From contig NZ_JALIQS010000001.1 of the NCBI RefSeq assembly GCF_024704725.1, positions 806,001-870,000 on the forward strand: a stretch of DNA of 64,000 nucleotides. The letters are read 5' to 3'. Each line of letters begins with the position of its first letter. The stretch's first letter is position 1. The position numbers and the translations under genes were made by a program. This DNA is from Shinella sp. CPCC 101442 (GTDB lineage: Bacteria > Pseudomonadota > Alphaproteobacteria > Rhizobiales > Rhizobiaceae). Positions 7,060-15,315 of the stretch are shown piece after piece. The notes beneath the pieces were generated by a model. The model was not told the DNA's origin. It made no database searches and worked only from the letters and a program-made list of their open reading frames with translations.

Positions 7060-9111
7060 TCAGCGATAGGCATTGCAATCCTCGGCTTCCGTCCCGGCCA
7101 GTTTTCGGGCGTAGAAATGCCCGGCATAATTGGCGGCGGCGATGATGCCGGGGGCGAGGCAGTCGCCAATGCGTTCCACGGTCTCGATGCCGTGATCCGC
7201 CCAGGCCTTCGCGCAGGCCGAAAGGCCATGCCAAAGGTGGTTAACCGGCAGGCGCGCCGTTACCGGCACCACGGTGGAACAGTCGATCTCCCGCCGTTTT
7301 CCGGAATAGACGCATTCCACGCTCAAGACATCTGGCTTGAAATCGCCAAGCTGATGCAACAGCACGATGTCGATGCCAAGCTCGATCAGGCGGGTCTGTA
7401 CCCGGCGCTGCTCCAGCGTGTGATCCGTCCAGGGCGCGACGATGGATGCGGGCGTGACGAAGGTCACCTTGCGGCCCAACAGCGCGATCATTTCGGCGAG
7501 AACGCTCGCCATGTAATAGCGGTCGTCATCAAAGATCACGACGGGGCCGTCGTCCGGAAGGGCCGCCGCCCCCTTGTCGAGAAGCGCATCGACACCGACA
7601 ACGCGATTGCCGGACAGGAAGGGCAGGGGTGCTCGGTGCATCCGACCGACGCCATCGGTGCGCCAGCGAGCGCCTGTCGCGATCGCCACATGCTGGATCC
7701 CGTAGGACAGCACATCCTCGGCGGTGAGCGGGCTATCGAGATAGAGCTCGACATTCGGGGCCTGACGCAGTTGCGTCATGCGCCAGTCGCGCACCCGCGC
7801 CCAGGTCGCAAGGCCCGGGAGCCTGGCTTCCTTCGTTACCCGGCCACCCCATTCGCGTCCAGCCTCGGCGACGGTGACATCCGCACCCCGCTGGGCAAGC
7901 GCCCGCGCGGCTTCCAACCCGGCCGGGCCGCCGCCGATGACGAGCACGGATTGCGGCCTTGAGAATGCCGGGATGATTTCCGGATGCCAGCCCTTGCGGG
8001 CTTCCTCGCCGATAGTCGGGTTCTGCGTACAGCGCATCGGCACGACCGTGTTATCGCCCGCAGTACAGATGTTGCAGCCAATGCATTCCCTGATGTCGTC
8101 GATGCGGCCCGTCTCGATCTTCTTCGGCAGGAAAGGATCGGCGATGGAGGGACGGGCCGCGCCGATGAGGTCGAGCACGCCGCTGCGGATCGCCCGCACC
8201 ATTGCGTCCGGCGAGGTATAGCGGCCGACACCGACGACCGGTTTCGTCGTCACCGTCTTGACGAAGGCGGTATAAGCCTCCTGGAAACCTTCCTGCGAGA
8301 AGCGGGCGGTCTGGCTGTCATTCGACCAGTTGGAAAGATTGACGTCCCAGAGATCGGGCTCTTCCGCCAGTGCTGCAACGACGTCACGCCCCTCGCCGTC
8401 ATGCTGCAAGCCCTCGGCCCCCAGCAATTCCTCGACGGCAAACCGCACCGCGATAGCGCAGCGGTCGCCGACGGCATCGCGCGTATCGGCCAGAACCTCG
8501 CGGAACAGACGCAAACGGTTCTCGAAGCTGCCGCCATATTCATCGGTTCGGGAGTTGTGCCGCGCGAGCAGAAAATGCTGGAGCAGCGTCATATCGTGGC
8601 CGGCATAGACATAGACGATGTCGAAACCCGCGCGCTTTGCCCTCAGCGCCGCATCGCGGTGCCATTTGCGGAACGCAGCGATGTCGGCCTTGTCCATCGC
8701 GCGCGCCTGCACGGGATCCTCGACGTCAACGACCATGTCCGAAGGGCCGTAGGGCGCGATGCGGGTCAGGCGATTGGCGGTGTGGATACCGTTGTGGACG
8801 AGTTGGATGGCCGCAAGGCTTCCATGCTCGTGTACCGCCTCGGTCAGCTTCTTGAGCCGATCGACGTCACAATCGTCCCAGATGCGCTGCTGATTGGAGG
8901 GCGAAATGTCGGAGGAAGGGTGGATTTCAGTTTCCTGCGTGGAAACCACGCCCCAGCCGCCTTCCGCCTTCATGCGGCGCAGAGACAGATCCGCTTCGGG
9001 GTAGCGATGCCCCATCCCGCTACAGTGAGGCACCTGATAGAAGCGGTTGCGCGTTGTGACCGGGCCAATCCGCACCGGCTCGAACAGGATGTCGTAACGT
9101 GGATCGCGCAT
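7060..9111 (-). CDS. NADH:flavin oxidoreductase / dimethylglycine-trimethylamine dehydrogenase-like flavoenzyme
   Basis: A 683-residue iron-sulfur flavoprotein. Residues 1 to about 335 form an Old-Yellow-Enzyme TIM barrel (YDILFEPVRIGPVTTRNRFYQVPH; NSRTDEYGGSFENR). Near residue 340 begins the four-cysteine 4Fe-4S motif (CIGCNIC, then PMRC about 12 residues on). Then comes a FAD/NAD(P)-binding half starting SVLVIGGGPAGLEAARAL. This is the plan of trimethylamine dehydrogenase, 2,4-dienoyl-CoA reductase, DgcA (dimethylglycine demethylation) and StcD (stachydrine). Size and motifs suit an N-demethylase of DgcA/StcD type, but the exact substrate cannot be read. A divergent TetR gene with an operator at its promoter probably controls it. 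Confidence 0.85.
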   Translation of the reverse strand: MRDPRYDILFEPVRIGPVTTRNRFYQVPHCSGMGHRYPEADLSLRRMKAEGGWGVVSTQETEIHPSSDISPSNQQRIWDDCDVDRLKKLTEAVHEHGSLAAIQLVHNGIHTANRLTRIAPYGPSDMVVDVEDPVQARAMDKADIAAFRKWHRDAALRAKRAGFDIVYVYAGHDMTLLQHFLLARHNSRTDEYGGSFENRLRLFREVLADTRDAVGDRCAIAVRFAVEELLGAEGLQHDGEGRDVVAALAEEPDLWDVNLSNWSNDSQTARFSQEGFQEAYTAFVKTVTTKPVVGVGRYTSPDAMVRAIRSGVLDLIGAARPSIADPFLPKKIETGRIDDIRECIGCNICTAGDNTVVPMRCTQNPTIGEEARKGWHPEIIPAFSRPQSVLVIGGGPAGLEAARALAQRGADVTVAEAGREWGGRVTKEARLPGLATWARVRDWRMTQLRQAPNVELYLDSPLTAEDVLSYGIQHVAIATGARWRTDGVGRMHRAPLPFLSGNRVVGVDALLDKGAAALPDDGPVVIFDDDRYYMASVLAEMIALLGRKVTFVTPASIVAPWTDHTLEQRRVQTRLIELGIDIVLLHQLGDFKPDVLSVECVYSGKRREIDCSTVVPVTARLPVNHLWHGLSACAKAWADHGIETVERIGDCLAPGIIAAANYAGHFYARKLAGTEAEDCNAYR

Positions 9112-9136
9112 GGTTTTCCTCCCCAGGGCCTGTCGT

Positions 9137-9178
9137 CCGACTATACAGTTGCATAGGACTATGCGAGTGTATAGTCGG
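9137..9178. promoter_or_regulatory. 42-bp palindromic operator between flavoenzyme and TetR genes
   Basis: Outer arms CCGACTATACA (9137-9147) and TGTATAGTCGG (9168-9178) are perfect complements. Inner arms GCATAG (9151-9156) and CTATGC (9159-9164) share the same centre of symmetry, so 34 bases match in arms. It lies 25 bases before the flavoenzyme start and 58 bases before the TetR start. Each half carries TTGCAT- and TATAGT-like hexamers, so divergent promoters may be embedded in it. This is the typical layout for a TetR repressor acting on its own gene and its divergent target. Confidence 0.8.
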
Positions 9179-9236
9179 AAATTTGGAAACCGATCGCCCT
9201 TTCGTTATAAGAAGCATAGATGCAGGGAGCGTGGAC

Positions 9237-9860
9237 ATGACAGGCGCCGACGACGGTTTTCCCGATAGCGGGAAACAGCGCGACCTCATCGAGGCGACGC
9301 TGGAATGCATTGCCGAACTCGGCATCCAGGGCACGTCCGTGCGCGCGGTTGCCGCGAGGGCTGGCGTATCGAATGGCCTCATCCGCCATCATTTCGATGC
9401 CAAGGCAAACCTCATCCTCGCCGCCTACCGCCGCACCATCGAGCTGATTTCCACCAATTCCATGCGTGAACTGAGAGCCACCGACGGCACGCCGCACGCG
9501 CGGCTGCGCCGCTTCATCGTCGCCACGCTCGACACACCCGCCTCCAACTCACGGCTGCTTTCGCTCTGGGCAACGTTCGTCAGCCAGAGCCGCGTCGATC
9601 CCGAGATCGCTGCGATACGCGAGGAAAGCTACCTGGCGCTGCGTCACGCCACCGAACCGCTGATCGCCGCCGTCTTTGCCGCCGAAGGGCGCGCGCTTTC
9701 GGCCGAAGAGCTGGAAAGCACCACCGTGGTCGTTCATGCGATGCTCGACGGCCTCTGGATCGAGGCCGGGCTCAGCCAGTCGCCCGATGGCGTCGAGAAA
9801 CTGATCGCACTCGGCATCCGCTCCATCGAGAAGCTCTTGGATATCAGGCTTCAGCCGTAG
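9237..9860 (+). CDS. TetR/AcrR-family transcriptional regulator (BetI-like)
   Basis: A 207-residue one-domain repressor. The N-terminal helix-turn-helix spans about residues 15-60 (LIEATLECIAELGIQGTSVRAV, then ARAGVSNGLIRHHFDAKANL). The C-terminal part resembles the BetI-like TetR_C domain (SRLLSLWATFVSQSRVDPEI; VVHAMLDGLWIEAGLS). The ATG at 9237 is preceded by AGGGAG at a 7-base distance; the GTG at 9231 is too close to that site. BetI-type regulators respond to choline, betaine aldehyde or related quaternary amines, which suits control of the divergent demethylase-like flavoenzyme. The ligand is inferred. Confidence 0.92.
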   Translation: MTGADDGFPDSGKQRDLIEATLECIAELGIQGTSVRAVAARAGVSNGLIRHHFDAKANLILAAYRRTIELISTNSMRELRATDGTPHARLRRFIVATLDTPASNSRLLSLWATFVSQSRVDPEIAAIREESYLALRHATEPLIAAVFAAEGRALSAEELESTTVVVHAMLDGLWIEAGLSQSPDGVEKLIALGIRSIEKLLDIRLQP

Positions 9861-9874
9861 CGTTCGAAAGCGAA

Positions 9875-9899
9875 AAGCGCGTCCCGATGGGACGCGCTT
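9875..9899. terminator. Stem-loop after TetR gene
   Basis: A perfect 11-bp stem, AAGCGCGTCCC (9875-9885) and GGGACGCGCTT (9889-9899), with a 3-base loop, 15 bases after the TetR stop. The A-rich left flank would give a short U-rich tail for minus-strand transcripts, so it may also end the siderophore operon coming from the other side. A second hairpin, GACGGCGC/GCGCCGTC (9932-9957), stands close by. Confidence 0.55.
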
Positions 9900-9985
9900 C
9901 CGGTGAGGGACAGCGAAAGATCTGCCCCGCGGACGGCGCCTGTGGGGAAGCGCCGTCAAGATGTATTGAGATGGCGAACCCGATG

Positions 9986-10202
9986 TCAGTTCGCCTCGCC
10001 AAAGCCCCTGGGGATCGCGTCGAAGGCTCGCACCATGGGCGCGCGCGCCGCCGGCCGCGATGTAGAAATCCCCCGAGGGCAGGCAGACGACCTGCCCCTT
10101 CTGCCAGGCCGCGGTCGGGGCGACGAGTTCATTGTCCAGTCTCGCCTTGGCGCTCTGCTCGCCCGAGCCGAAGGCGGCAACGCGTCGTGTTGTCCCGGCT
10201 AT
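9986..10202 (-). pseudogene. C-terminal remnant of a catecholate-siderophore periplasmic binding protein (CeuE/FatB/YclQ type)
   Basis: Directly after the asbF stop, in the same frame, the minus strand reads about 56 residues that look like the end of a ferric-siderophore binding protein: FGSGEQSAKARLDNELV, AWQKGQVVCLP and FYIAAGGARA. At a GC-repeat near 10040 the frame shifts by one base and the expected ending continues as MVRAFDAI...GFGEAN before a stop at 9986. There is no start codon, signal peptide or N-terminal lobe. A deletion seems to have joined the end of asbF to the tail of a transporter gene, with a later single-base indel. The family call comes from remembered motif similarity and needs a search. 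Confidence 0.6.
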
Positions 10203-11036
10203 TCAGCTCGCGGTACGGAGCAGGACGGCGCTGGCTTCCGTGAGCTTCTGCCTGTCGTGACGCAGTACATCCAGGCAATCGGCACCGAACCACTCCAGCG
10301 AGGCCTCGACCGTGCCATCTCCGGCAAGCGTTTCCAGGAAGGGCCCATAATCCACCGCCCCCTCGAAAAGCCGCGTCATGCCATCGCGCCGACCCGCCGG
10401 AGCATAGACATTCGCCGGCTCGAAGACCGTCAGGTCAGCGCGGGCGCGAATGTTCTTGAAATGGTAGTGGCGGACATGCGGCCGGATCAGCTGGTGGAAG
10501 GCCACCGGATCATCGCCCCCTTCCCAGACATGCAGCGTATCGAAATTGATCCCGAAGGCCGGATGATCCACCTGCTCCACCAACTGCAGTGTCGATGCTC
10601 CGCAATCGGCAAGCGTGTTCGGATGCGTTTCGGCGAGCAGCGACAGACCGTGGTCGGCGGCGAGTGCGGCGAGCTCACGCAATCGCATGGTGATAAGGCG
10701 GCGTTCCGCCGCATCGGTGCGCACGCTCGCCTTGCTCCCGGCAAAGGTGCGGATCTTGCGCGCCTGCCAGCGCCGGGCCAGACGCACCAGCGCGAACATG
10801 CGCCGACGCAACTCCATGGTCTCGGCATCCAGCGGGAGGTAATCGCTCACCATGGGCACGCCGAGGCCGAGCGCGGCAAGCCATTCGCCATTCCGCTCGG
10901 GACGGTGATCGAGGCTGCGGGCATGCACGCCCCATAGCTCTATCCCGTCGAAGCCGTTAGCCCAGGCGAAAGCGGCGATCTCGTCGAGCGAAATCAGGTG
11001 ATGGCGGAAGGTGATGGTGCAGAGCGAAAGCCTCAT
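10203..11036 (-). CDS. asbF: 3-dehydroshikimate dehydratase of petrobactin-type biosynthesis
   Basis: A 277-residue TIM-barrel enzyme of the sugar isomerase/AP-endonuclease 2 superfamily. It converts 3-dehydroshikimate to 3,4-dihydroxybenzoate, the catechol of petrobactin. Close agreement with Bacillus AsbF is visible throughout: SLCTITFRHHLIS, GFDGIELWGVHA, KIRTFAG, ETHPNTL, YHFKNI, FEPANVYAPAG and ASLEWFG. Candidate metal ligands are Glu136, Asp166, His169 and Glu248. The ATG at 11036 overlaps the stop of the preceding gene in an ATGA, so translation is coupled. The longer open frame to 11093 lies within that gene and was rejected. It is the last intact gene of the operon. Confidence 0.95.
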   Translation of the reverse strand: MRLSLCTITFRHHLISLDEIAAFAWANGFDGIELWGVHARSLDHRPERNGEWLAALGLGVPMVSDYLPLDAETMELRRRMFALVRLARRWQARKIRTFAGSKASVRTDAAERRLITMRLRELAALAADHGLSLLAETHPNTLADCGASTLQLVEQVDHPAFGINFDTLHVWEGGDDPVAFHQLIRPHVRHYHFKNIRARADLTVFEPANVYAPAGRRDGMTRLFEGAVDYGPFLETLAGDGTVEASLEWFGADCLDVLRHDRQKLTEASAVLLRTAS

Positions 11037-12325
11037 CGTGTGGCCCTCCGGGCTTCGGGCGCAAGATCGGAAGGGAAGCGTTCCGCGCACCATTGCTCGA
11101 AAATCACGCCGAGCTTTCGCTTCAGCTTGAACTCCTGCGCGTCGATCTCGTCGATGCGCCTGAGCACGGCGGCGGCAAGACCCGTATCTGCCGTTTGTCC
11201 AAGCTTCATGCAGTCATAGTGCAGGGTTTTCAAAAGCTGAATCAGCATCTCGATCTCGTCGCACCACGGATCGAATTCTGCCGCCGGCAGCTTCAATGCG
11301 CGCCAAAAATAGGCGAAGCCGTGCTCATAGGCATATTTGCGAATGGTGATGACCGGCAGCTCGCGCACGGCAAGCGGCAGATCGCCGAGCGTCAGCCCGC
11401 CGCGGCCGGCGAGGTGGACACGCACGATCTCGCGCAGGCGATCGGCGAGCGGATTGTCGTGCGGGCGGAAGCAGGCTTCGAAATAGGCGCGCACGTCCGC
11501 ATCCTCCGGAGGATGCGCAGCACTTCCGTCAAAGGAATAGCCGCCGGCGACCGTCGGCTGGCGCACGGCATTCAAGACCGTCTCGCGGGCGATCTCGCCT
11601 TCCCAGCGGTAGTCCGGGTCGAGCACGCTGAACATCGCCGGATTTTCCGATTCTTCCAGCATCAGGTAATGCGGGAAGGGATTTTGGTTGAATTTGTTTT
11701 CGCGCTCCGGGAGGTGGAACATGTCGAGCATAACCATGACACTGCCCTCGGCGGGCCGGTGCGCGACACGCGTCAGGAGCGTCTCTATATTCTGCTCCTT
11801 TGAACGAGCCTCGTCGTACCAATCCTCGACAGCGATGCCGTAGAGCCGTTCGAACCAGGTCTTGAAGAAGTCCTGCGTGATGCCGGGACCATGATAGAGC
11901 AGTTGTGACCGCTCGCTGACGGCAAAGGGCGTATCCCAAATGCCGAAATAGAACGGCCGGTGATCGAGCTTGCGCTTCTTCAACCCGTCGCAGAGGCAAC
12001 TGACGAAGCAATGGACCTTGATGTCGTAGTCCAGCTCACCATGCACGCCTTCTCCTGCCACGGGCAGCGGGGCGGGCGCACTGCCGCGAGCCAAGAGGGC
12101 AGCGAGGTCCGCGACGGTGGCGATGTCCTGTCGGCTGATGATTTCCTCCGGCACGCTGAGGCCGAACTCGAGTTCCAGATTGAGAAAGATCTGCAGGATC
12201 AGCACGGAGTCGAGATAGAGGTCTTCGTTGAGCCGCGCCTCCGGCGCAAAGCCCGCAAGATGAGGATGGTTCATGTGCACGGCAAGAACCGTGCGAACAG
12301 CGGCGATGATGTCGATCTCGCTCAT
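11033..12325 (-). CDS. asbDE: Fused acyl carrier protein (AsbD) and 3,4-dihydroxybenzoyl-spermidine condensing domain (AsbE)
   Basis: A 430-residue bifunctional protein. Residues 1 to about 85 are an acyl-carrier domain with phosphopantetheine attachment Ser40 in NEDLYLDSVLILQIF. From about residue 105 the DUF6005/AsbE domain begins (DIKVHCFVSCLCDGLKKRKL; YFGIWDTPFAVSE; DMFHLPERENKFNQNPFPH). In Bacillus these are two proteins of about 91 and 327 residues. Here they are one chain joined by an Ala/Pro-rich linker (ARGSAPAPLPVAGEG), and I see no internal start. The domain transfers 3,4-dihydroxybenzoate from the carrier to spermidine. ATGA overlaps tie it to the genes on both sides. Confidence 0.9.
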   Translation of the reverse strand: MSEIDIIAAVRTVLAVHMNHPHLAGFAPEARLNEDLYLDSVLILQIFLNLELEFGLSVPEEIISRQDIATVADLAALLARGSAPAPLPVAGEGVHGELDYDIKVHCFVSCLCDGLKKRKLDHRPFYFGIWDTPFAVSERSQLLYHGPGITQDFFKTWFERLYGIAVEDWYDEARSKEQNIETLLTRVAHRPAEGSVMVMLDMFHLPERENKFNQNPFPHYLMLEESENPAMFSVLDPDYRWEGEIARETVLNAVRQPTVAGGYSFDGSAAHPPEDADVRAYFEACFRPHDNPLADRLREIVRVHLAGRGGLTLGDLPLAVRELPVITIRKYAYEHGFAYFWRALKLPAAEFDPWCDEIEMLIQLLKTLHYDCMKLGQTADTGLAAAVLRRIDEIDAQEFKLKRKLGVIFEQWCAERFPSDLAPEARRATR

Positions 12326-15315
12326 TCGGCGGCCTCCTTGCTCGGGGTGAACGCGCCGGCCGCAAAGCGCGCGGCGACCTCGCGCCGGCTGATCTTGCCG
12401 TTCGCCTGACGCGGAACCGCATCGACCTGCACGATCTCGGTCGGCAGTTGGTGGGAGGCGAGGCGCGGCATGCACCAGGCGCGGATATCCTGTGGTGACG
12501 CGGCGGTCCTGGCCGAGAAGACGAGCCCAACGCGCTCGCCGGCAAAGCGGTCTTCGCGGCGGAAGGCGACCGCATCGGTGACGTCGGGCATCGTCATGAC
12601 GGCCTCCTCGACCTGGGCCGGATAGACGTTGAGGCCGGAGACGTTGATCATGTCGTCGAGCCGCGAGACGAAGACGAGCATGCCGTCGGCGCGCCGGTAG
12701 CCGAGGTCCCGCGTGGCGATCGGCCGGCCGTTGCGCGTCACGACGATCTCGCCGGGCGCATCTGCCGAACCGCCCATTTCCAGCGAGAGGTGCGGCAGCA
12801 CATAGCCCATGTCGCCAGCGGCGGTCAGGTCCGGATTGATCGCGATGCATCCGGCTTCCGAGCAGCCGTACTGCTGGAAGACATGGTTTGCCTTCGCACG
12901 GATCGTGCCGAACCAGGCTTCCGGTAACAGCGTGCCCGAGGTCATCACCGCGTGCAGCTTTTCCCCTTCGGGCGTCAGGCGTGCGAGCGTATGCAGGATT
13001 GCCGGGGAGGAATAGAGCAAGGGCCGTTCGGTCTCGCGCAGGCGGCGCAGCAGGTATTTCGGGTTGGCGGTATTGAGGATGAGCGGTGTCTGGCCACGCT
13101 CCAGCGCGACGAGGATGCCGCAGATGAGACCATAGGAGTGGGTGGTCGGGCAGGCGACGACGGGGGTCATCGTTTCCGGTTCACGGAAGGTGTCGACATA
13201 GCTGCGCACCTCCGCGTCGATCTCCGACCAGCTGCGGGCAATGCATTTCGGCGCGCCGGTCGTGCCGGAACTCATCTGCAGAAGCTGGCCCTCGCCGCCG
13301 ATGCGCTCGCCGATCTCCTCCGGGATCGTGCTGTTGTAGTAGAGCCGGTCGCAGCCTGCTGTGCGGGCGAGCTTCAGCGCAGCATCGTAGGGCGTGCCGG
13401 GGTGGATCGGCAGCACGCTCGCGCCGCGGGCGCGTATGGCGAAGAAGAGGGCCAGCCAGTCGGCCGTTTCCGGAAAGCAGACGGCAAGCCGCCCGCCTGC
13501 CGCGCGGTCGAGACCGGCCGTTTCGGCCATCGTCTCGATACGGTCTTCGAATTCGGCCTGTCCGTAGGCACGGTCGTCAATCTGCAGCATGGGTCCTCCT
13601 GTGGCCCGTTTCTCGGGCGCAAAGGGATTGGGAATGGCGTGGTGATATTCGGGCGCCACCGCGAGCAGCTTGCGCACCATCAGCGATTCCGTGCGGATAG
13701 TGCGGGCTCGGTGACCGAGTTTTGCCTGACGGTCGGCAAGGCCATGTTCGGCGGCGTAGGTTTCGAGACGTTGGGCGATCCGTGCCCAAAGCGCATCTTC
13801 CGTGGCGTGGCCGGCGGTTTTGAGGAGATGGGTGAGGTCGGTGAGATTGTGGACGAAGAGGGTGTCCATGACGAGCTCGCGCAGCATGTCGAGCGAATTC
13901 GTCCAGTAGTAGTCATCCGGCTCGGCGGCCGCATAGACAGGATTCAGCGCGGCGAAACCCGGTGCAAGCTGCGGGTCGCGCAGAAAGGCCGGGGCGTATT
14001 CCATGCTTTCATGAAAATCGCGCAGGATCAGCCGTTCCGGCCAGCCGTCGCGATGCACGAGCAACATATTCTGCGCATGAGCCTCCAGGGCGATGCCATG
14101 CTTCACCAGCAGGTGCCACACGGGAAGCACCGCGACCTCGATCAGACGGGAAAACCATGCGTCGAAGCCATGGCGCGCAAGCCACGGTGCAATGAAGGGT
14201 TTTTCGTCAACCTCGAACACGGCAAGCGCATTGAACGGTACGACCGCTTCACCGGGGCACACCATCGCCTCCGCGCTCTCGCGCCAGATGACGGCGATTT
14301 CACCGGCGAGCGGGCCGTCGCGATCGGCGACGATACCCGCATATTCCTTGAGGATCGTCAGCCGATAGCGGTCCGTAAACAGGGGATCGCTGGCCACAAC
14401 GCGGCCGAGCCAGTCGGAGAGGACGGGCGCGGTGCAGACGGAATGCGGTGCAAGAATGCGGCGCGACGACGTATTGACGATGCCGAGTGACAGTTTGACG
14501 CTTGCCCGCCGCGGGTTGTCGAGATTGTGCAGCGAGCGGACGGACTGGCTTGCGACATAGCGGTCTCCGGCGGGTCCGAGAAAATGCGCCTCGCCGCTCG
14601 CCAGCCAATCGGCAAGCCGTTCATCCTTCAGATGCCCCCATTGCCAGGGATGCAATGGCACGAAACCGAAATCGGCAGTGGAAAGGCCCAGCCCGGCGCA
14701 GCGCGCCTGAAGCTCGGCAAAAGTTTCCGTACCGAGTTCGGCAACCCAGAAGGCTTCCTCCTCGGCGGGCAGCGCCTGCCCCAAGTGCCGGCGCGCGATG
14801 AGCAGCCAGACGAGGCGGAAAGGCATGCTCGCCTCCGGCCCATAGGCCCGGTTGTCGTCGAACGTGAACCCGCTGCGTGCTTTGTAACACGGGTGGTAAG
14901 GATGCCCCTCCTCGAGCGCACCTTCGATACCGGCAAAGGACATTGCGCGGCGGTCGCGCAGCATGATTTCCTCACGGTTCCAACGGGCGAACGCGACCGT
15001 CAGGTTCAGTTCGGAGAGCAGCTTCTCGCGGTTTTCCGCAGGGCCCGGCAGAGCCGAGATGAGGTCCGCAAGGTCAGCCGCAGCCCAACCATCGGCAAAC
15101 CGGCATTCGACGGAGAAAGGCTGGATGCGCAAGCGACCGAAAGGACCGATGGCGGCGCGGCACCGATAGGCGCGATCGCCAAGGTGCCAGACGAGGCCGT
15201 CCGGCAGGATCGGGTCGTGCACCGGTGCCACGAGCTTTTCGAAGATGAGCGCGGCGACGAGCTGGCGCAGGACGCGGTCGTCGGGACGGTTTACGTCTTC
15301 AAGAGGCAAGGGCAT
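12322..15315 (-). CDS. asbBC: Fused NIS siderophore synthetase (AsbB) and 3,4-dihydroxybenzoate-AMP ligase (AsbC)
   Basis: A 997-residue open frame holding two petrobactin enzymes. Residues 1 to about 575 are an IucA/IucC-family synthetase (HPYHPCYKARSGF; FGFVPLHPWQWGH; ASVKLSLGIVNTSSRRILAP; ALEAHAQNMLLVHR). Residues about 576-997 are an adenylating ligase with the core motif QMSSGTTGAPKCIARS, QQYGCSEAGC, SRLDDMINVSGLNVYP and a C-terminal catalytic lysine in NGKISRREV. No stop lies between them. An in-frame ATG at 13590 with AGGAGG 4 bases upstream would give a 422-residue free AsbC, close to the size of Bacillus AsbC. The start at 15315 overlaps the end of asbA by 17 bases. Confidence 0.92.
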   Translation of the reverse strand: MPLPLEDVNRPDDRVLRQLVAALIFEKLVAPVHDPILPDGLVWHLGDRAYRCRAAIGPFGRLRIQPFSVECRFADGWAAADLADLISALPGPAENREKLLSELNLTVAFARWNREEIMLRDRRAMSFAGIEGALEEGHPYHPCYKARSGFTFDDNRAYGPEASMPFRLVWLLIARRHLGQALPAEEEAFWVAELGTETFAELQARCAGLGLSTADFGFVPLHPWQWGHLKDERLADWLASGEAHFLGPAGDRYVASQSVRSLHNLDNPRRASVKLSLGIVNTSSRRILAPHSVCTAPVLSDWLGRVVASDPLFTDRYRLTILKEYAGIVADRDGPLAGEIAVIWRESAEAMVCPGEAVVPFNALAVFEVDEKPFIAPWLARHGFDAWFSRLIEVAVLPVWHLLVKHGIALEAHAQNMLLVHRDGWPERLILRDFHESMEYAPAFLRDPQLAPGFAALNPVYAAAEPDDYYWTNSLDMLRELVMDTLFVHNLTDLTHLLKTAGHATEDALWARIAQRLETYAAEHGLADRQAKLGHRARTIRTESLMVRKLLAVAPEYHHAIPNPFAPEKRATGGPMLQIDDRAYGQAEFEDRIETMAETAGLDRAAGGRLAVCFPETADWLALFFAIRARGASVLPIHPGTPYDAALKLARTAGCDRLYYNSTIPEEIGERIGGEGQLLQMSSGTTGAPKCIARSWSEIDAEVRSYVDTFREPETMTPVVACPTTHSYGLICGILVALERGQTPLILNTANPKYLLRRLRETERPLLYSSPAILHTLARLTPEGEKLHAVMTSGTLLPEAWFGTIRAKANHVFQQYGCSEAGCIAINPDLTAAGDMGYVLPHLSLEMGGSADAPGEIVVTRNGRPIATRDLGYRRADGMLVFVSRLDDMINVSGLNVYPAQVEEAVMTMPDVTDAVAFRREDRFAGERVGLVFSARTAASPQDIRAWCMPRLASHQLPTEIVQVDAVPRQANGKISRREVAARFAAGAFTPSKEAAE
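13595..13600 (-). promoter_or_regulatory. Internal ribosome site for a possible separate AsbC
   Basis: AGGAGG on the minus strand, 4 bases before the in-frame ATG at 13590, exactly at the boundary between synthetase and ligase domains of the fused frame. It is a stronger ribosome site than that of the fused gene's own start. It could be a leftover of separate genes or could still yield free AsbC as well as the fusion. Confidence 0.55.

Noticed and set aside
5839-7962. A 707-codon open frame on the plus strand opposite dap and the flavoenzyme gene
   Set aside because: It is the antisense shadow of two well-recognised minus-strand genes, caused by high GC and few stop codons; it shows no domain and no ribosome site.
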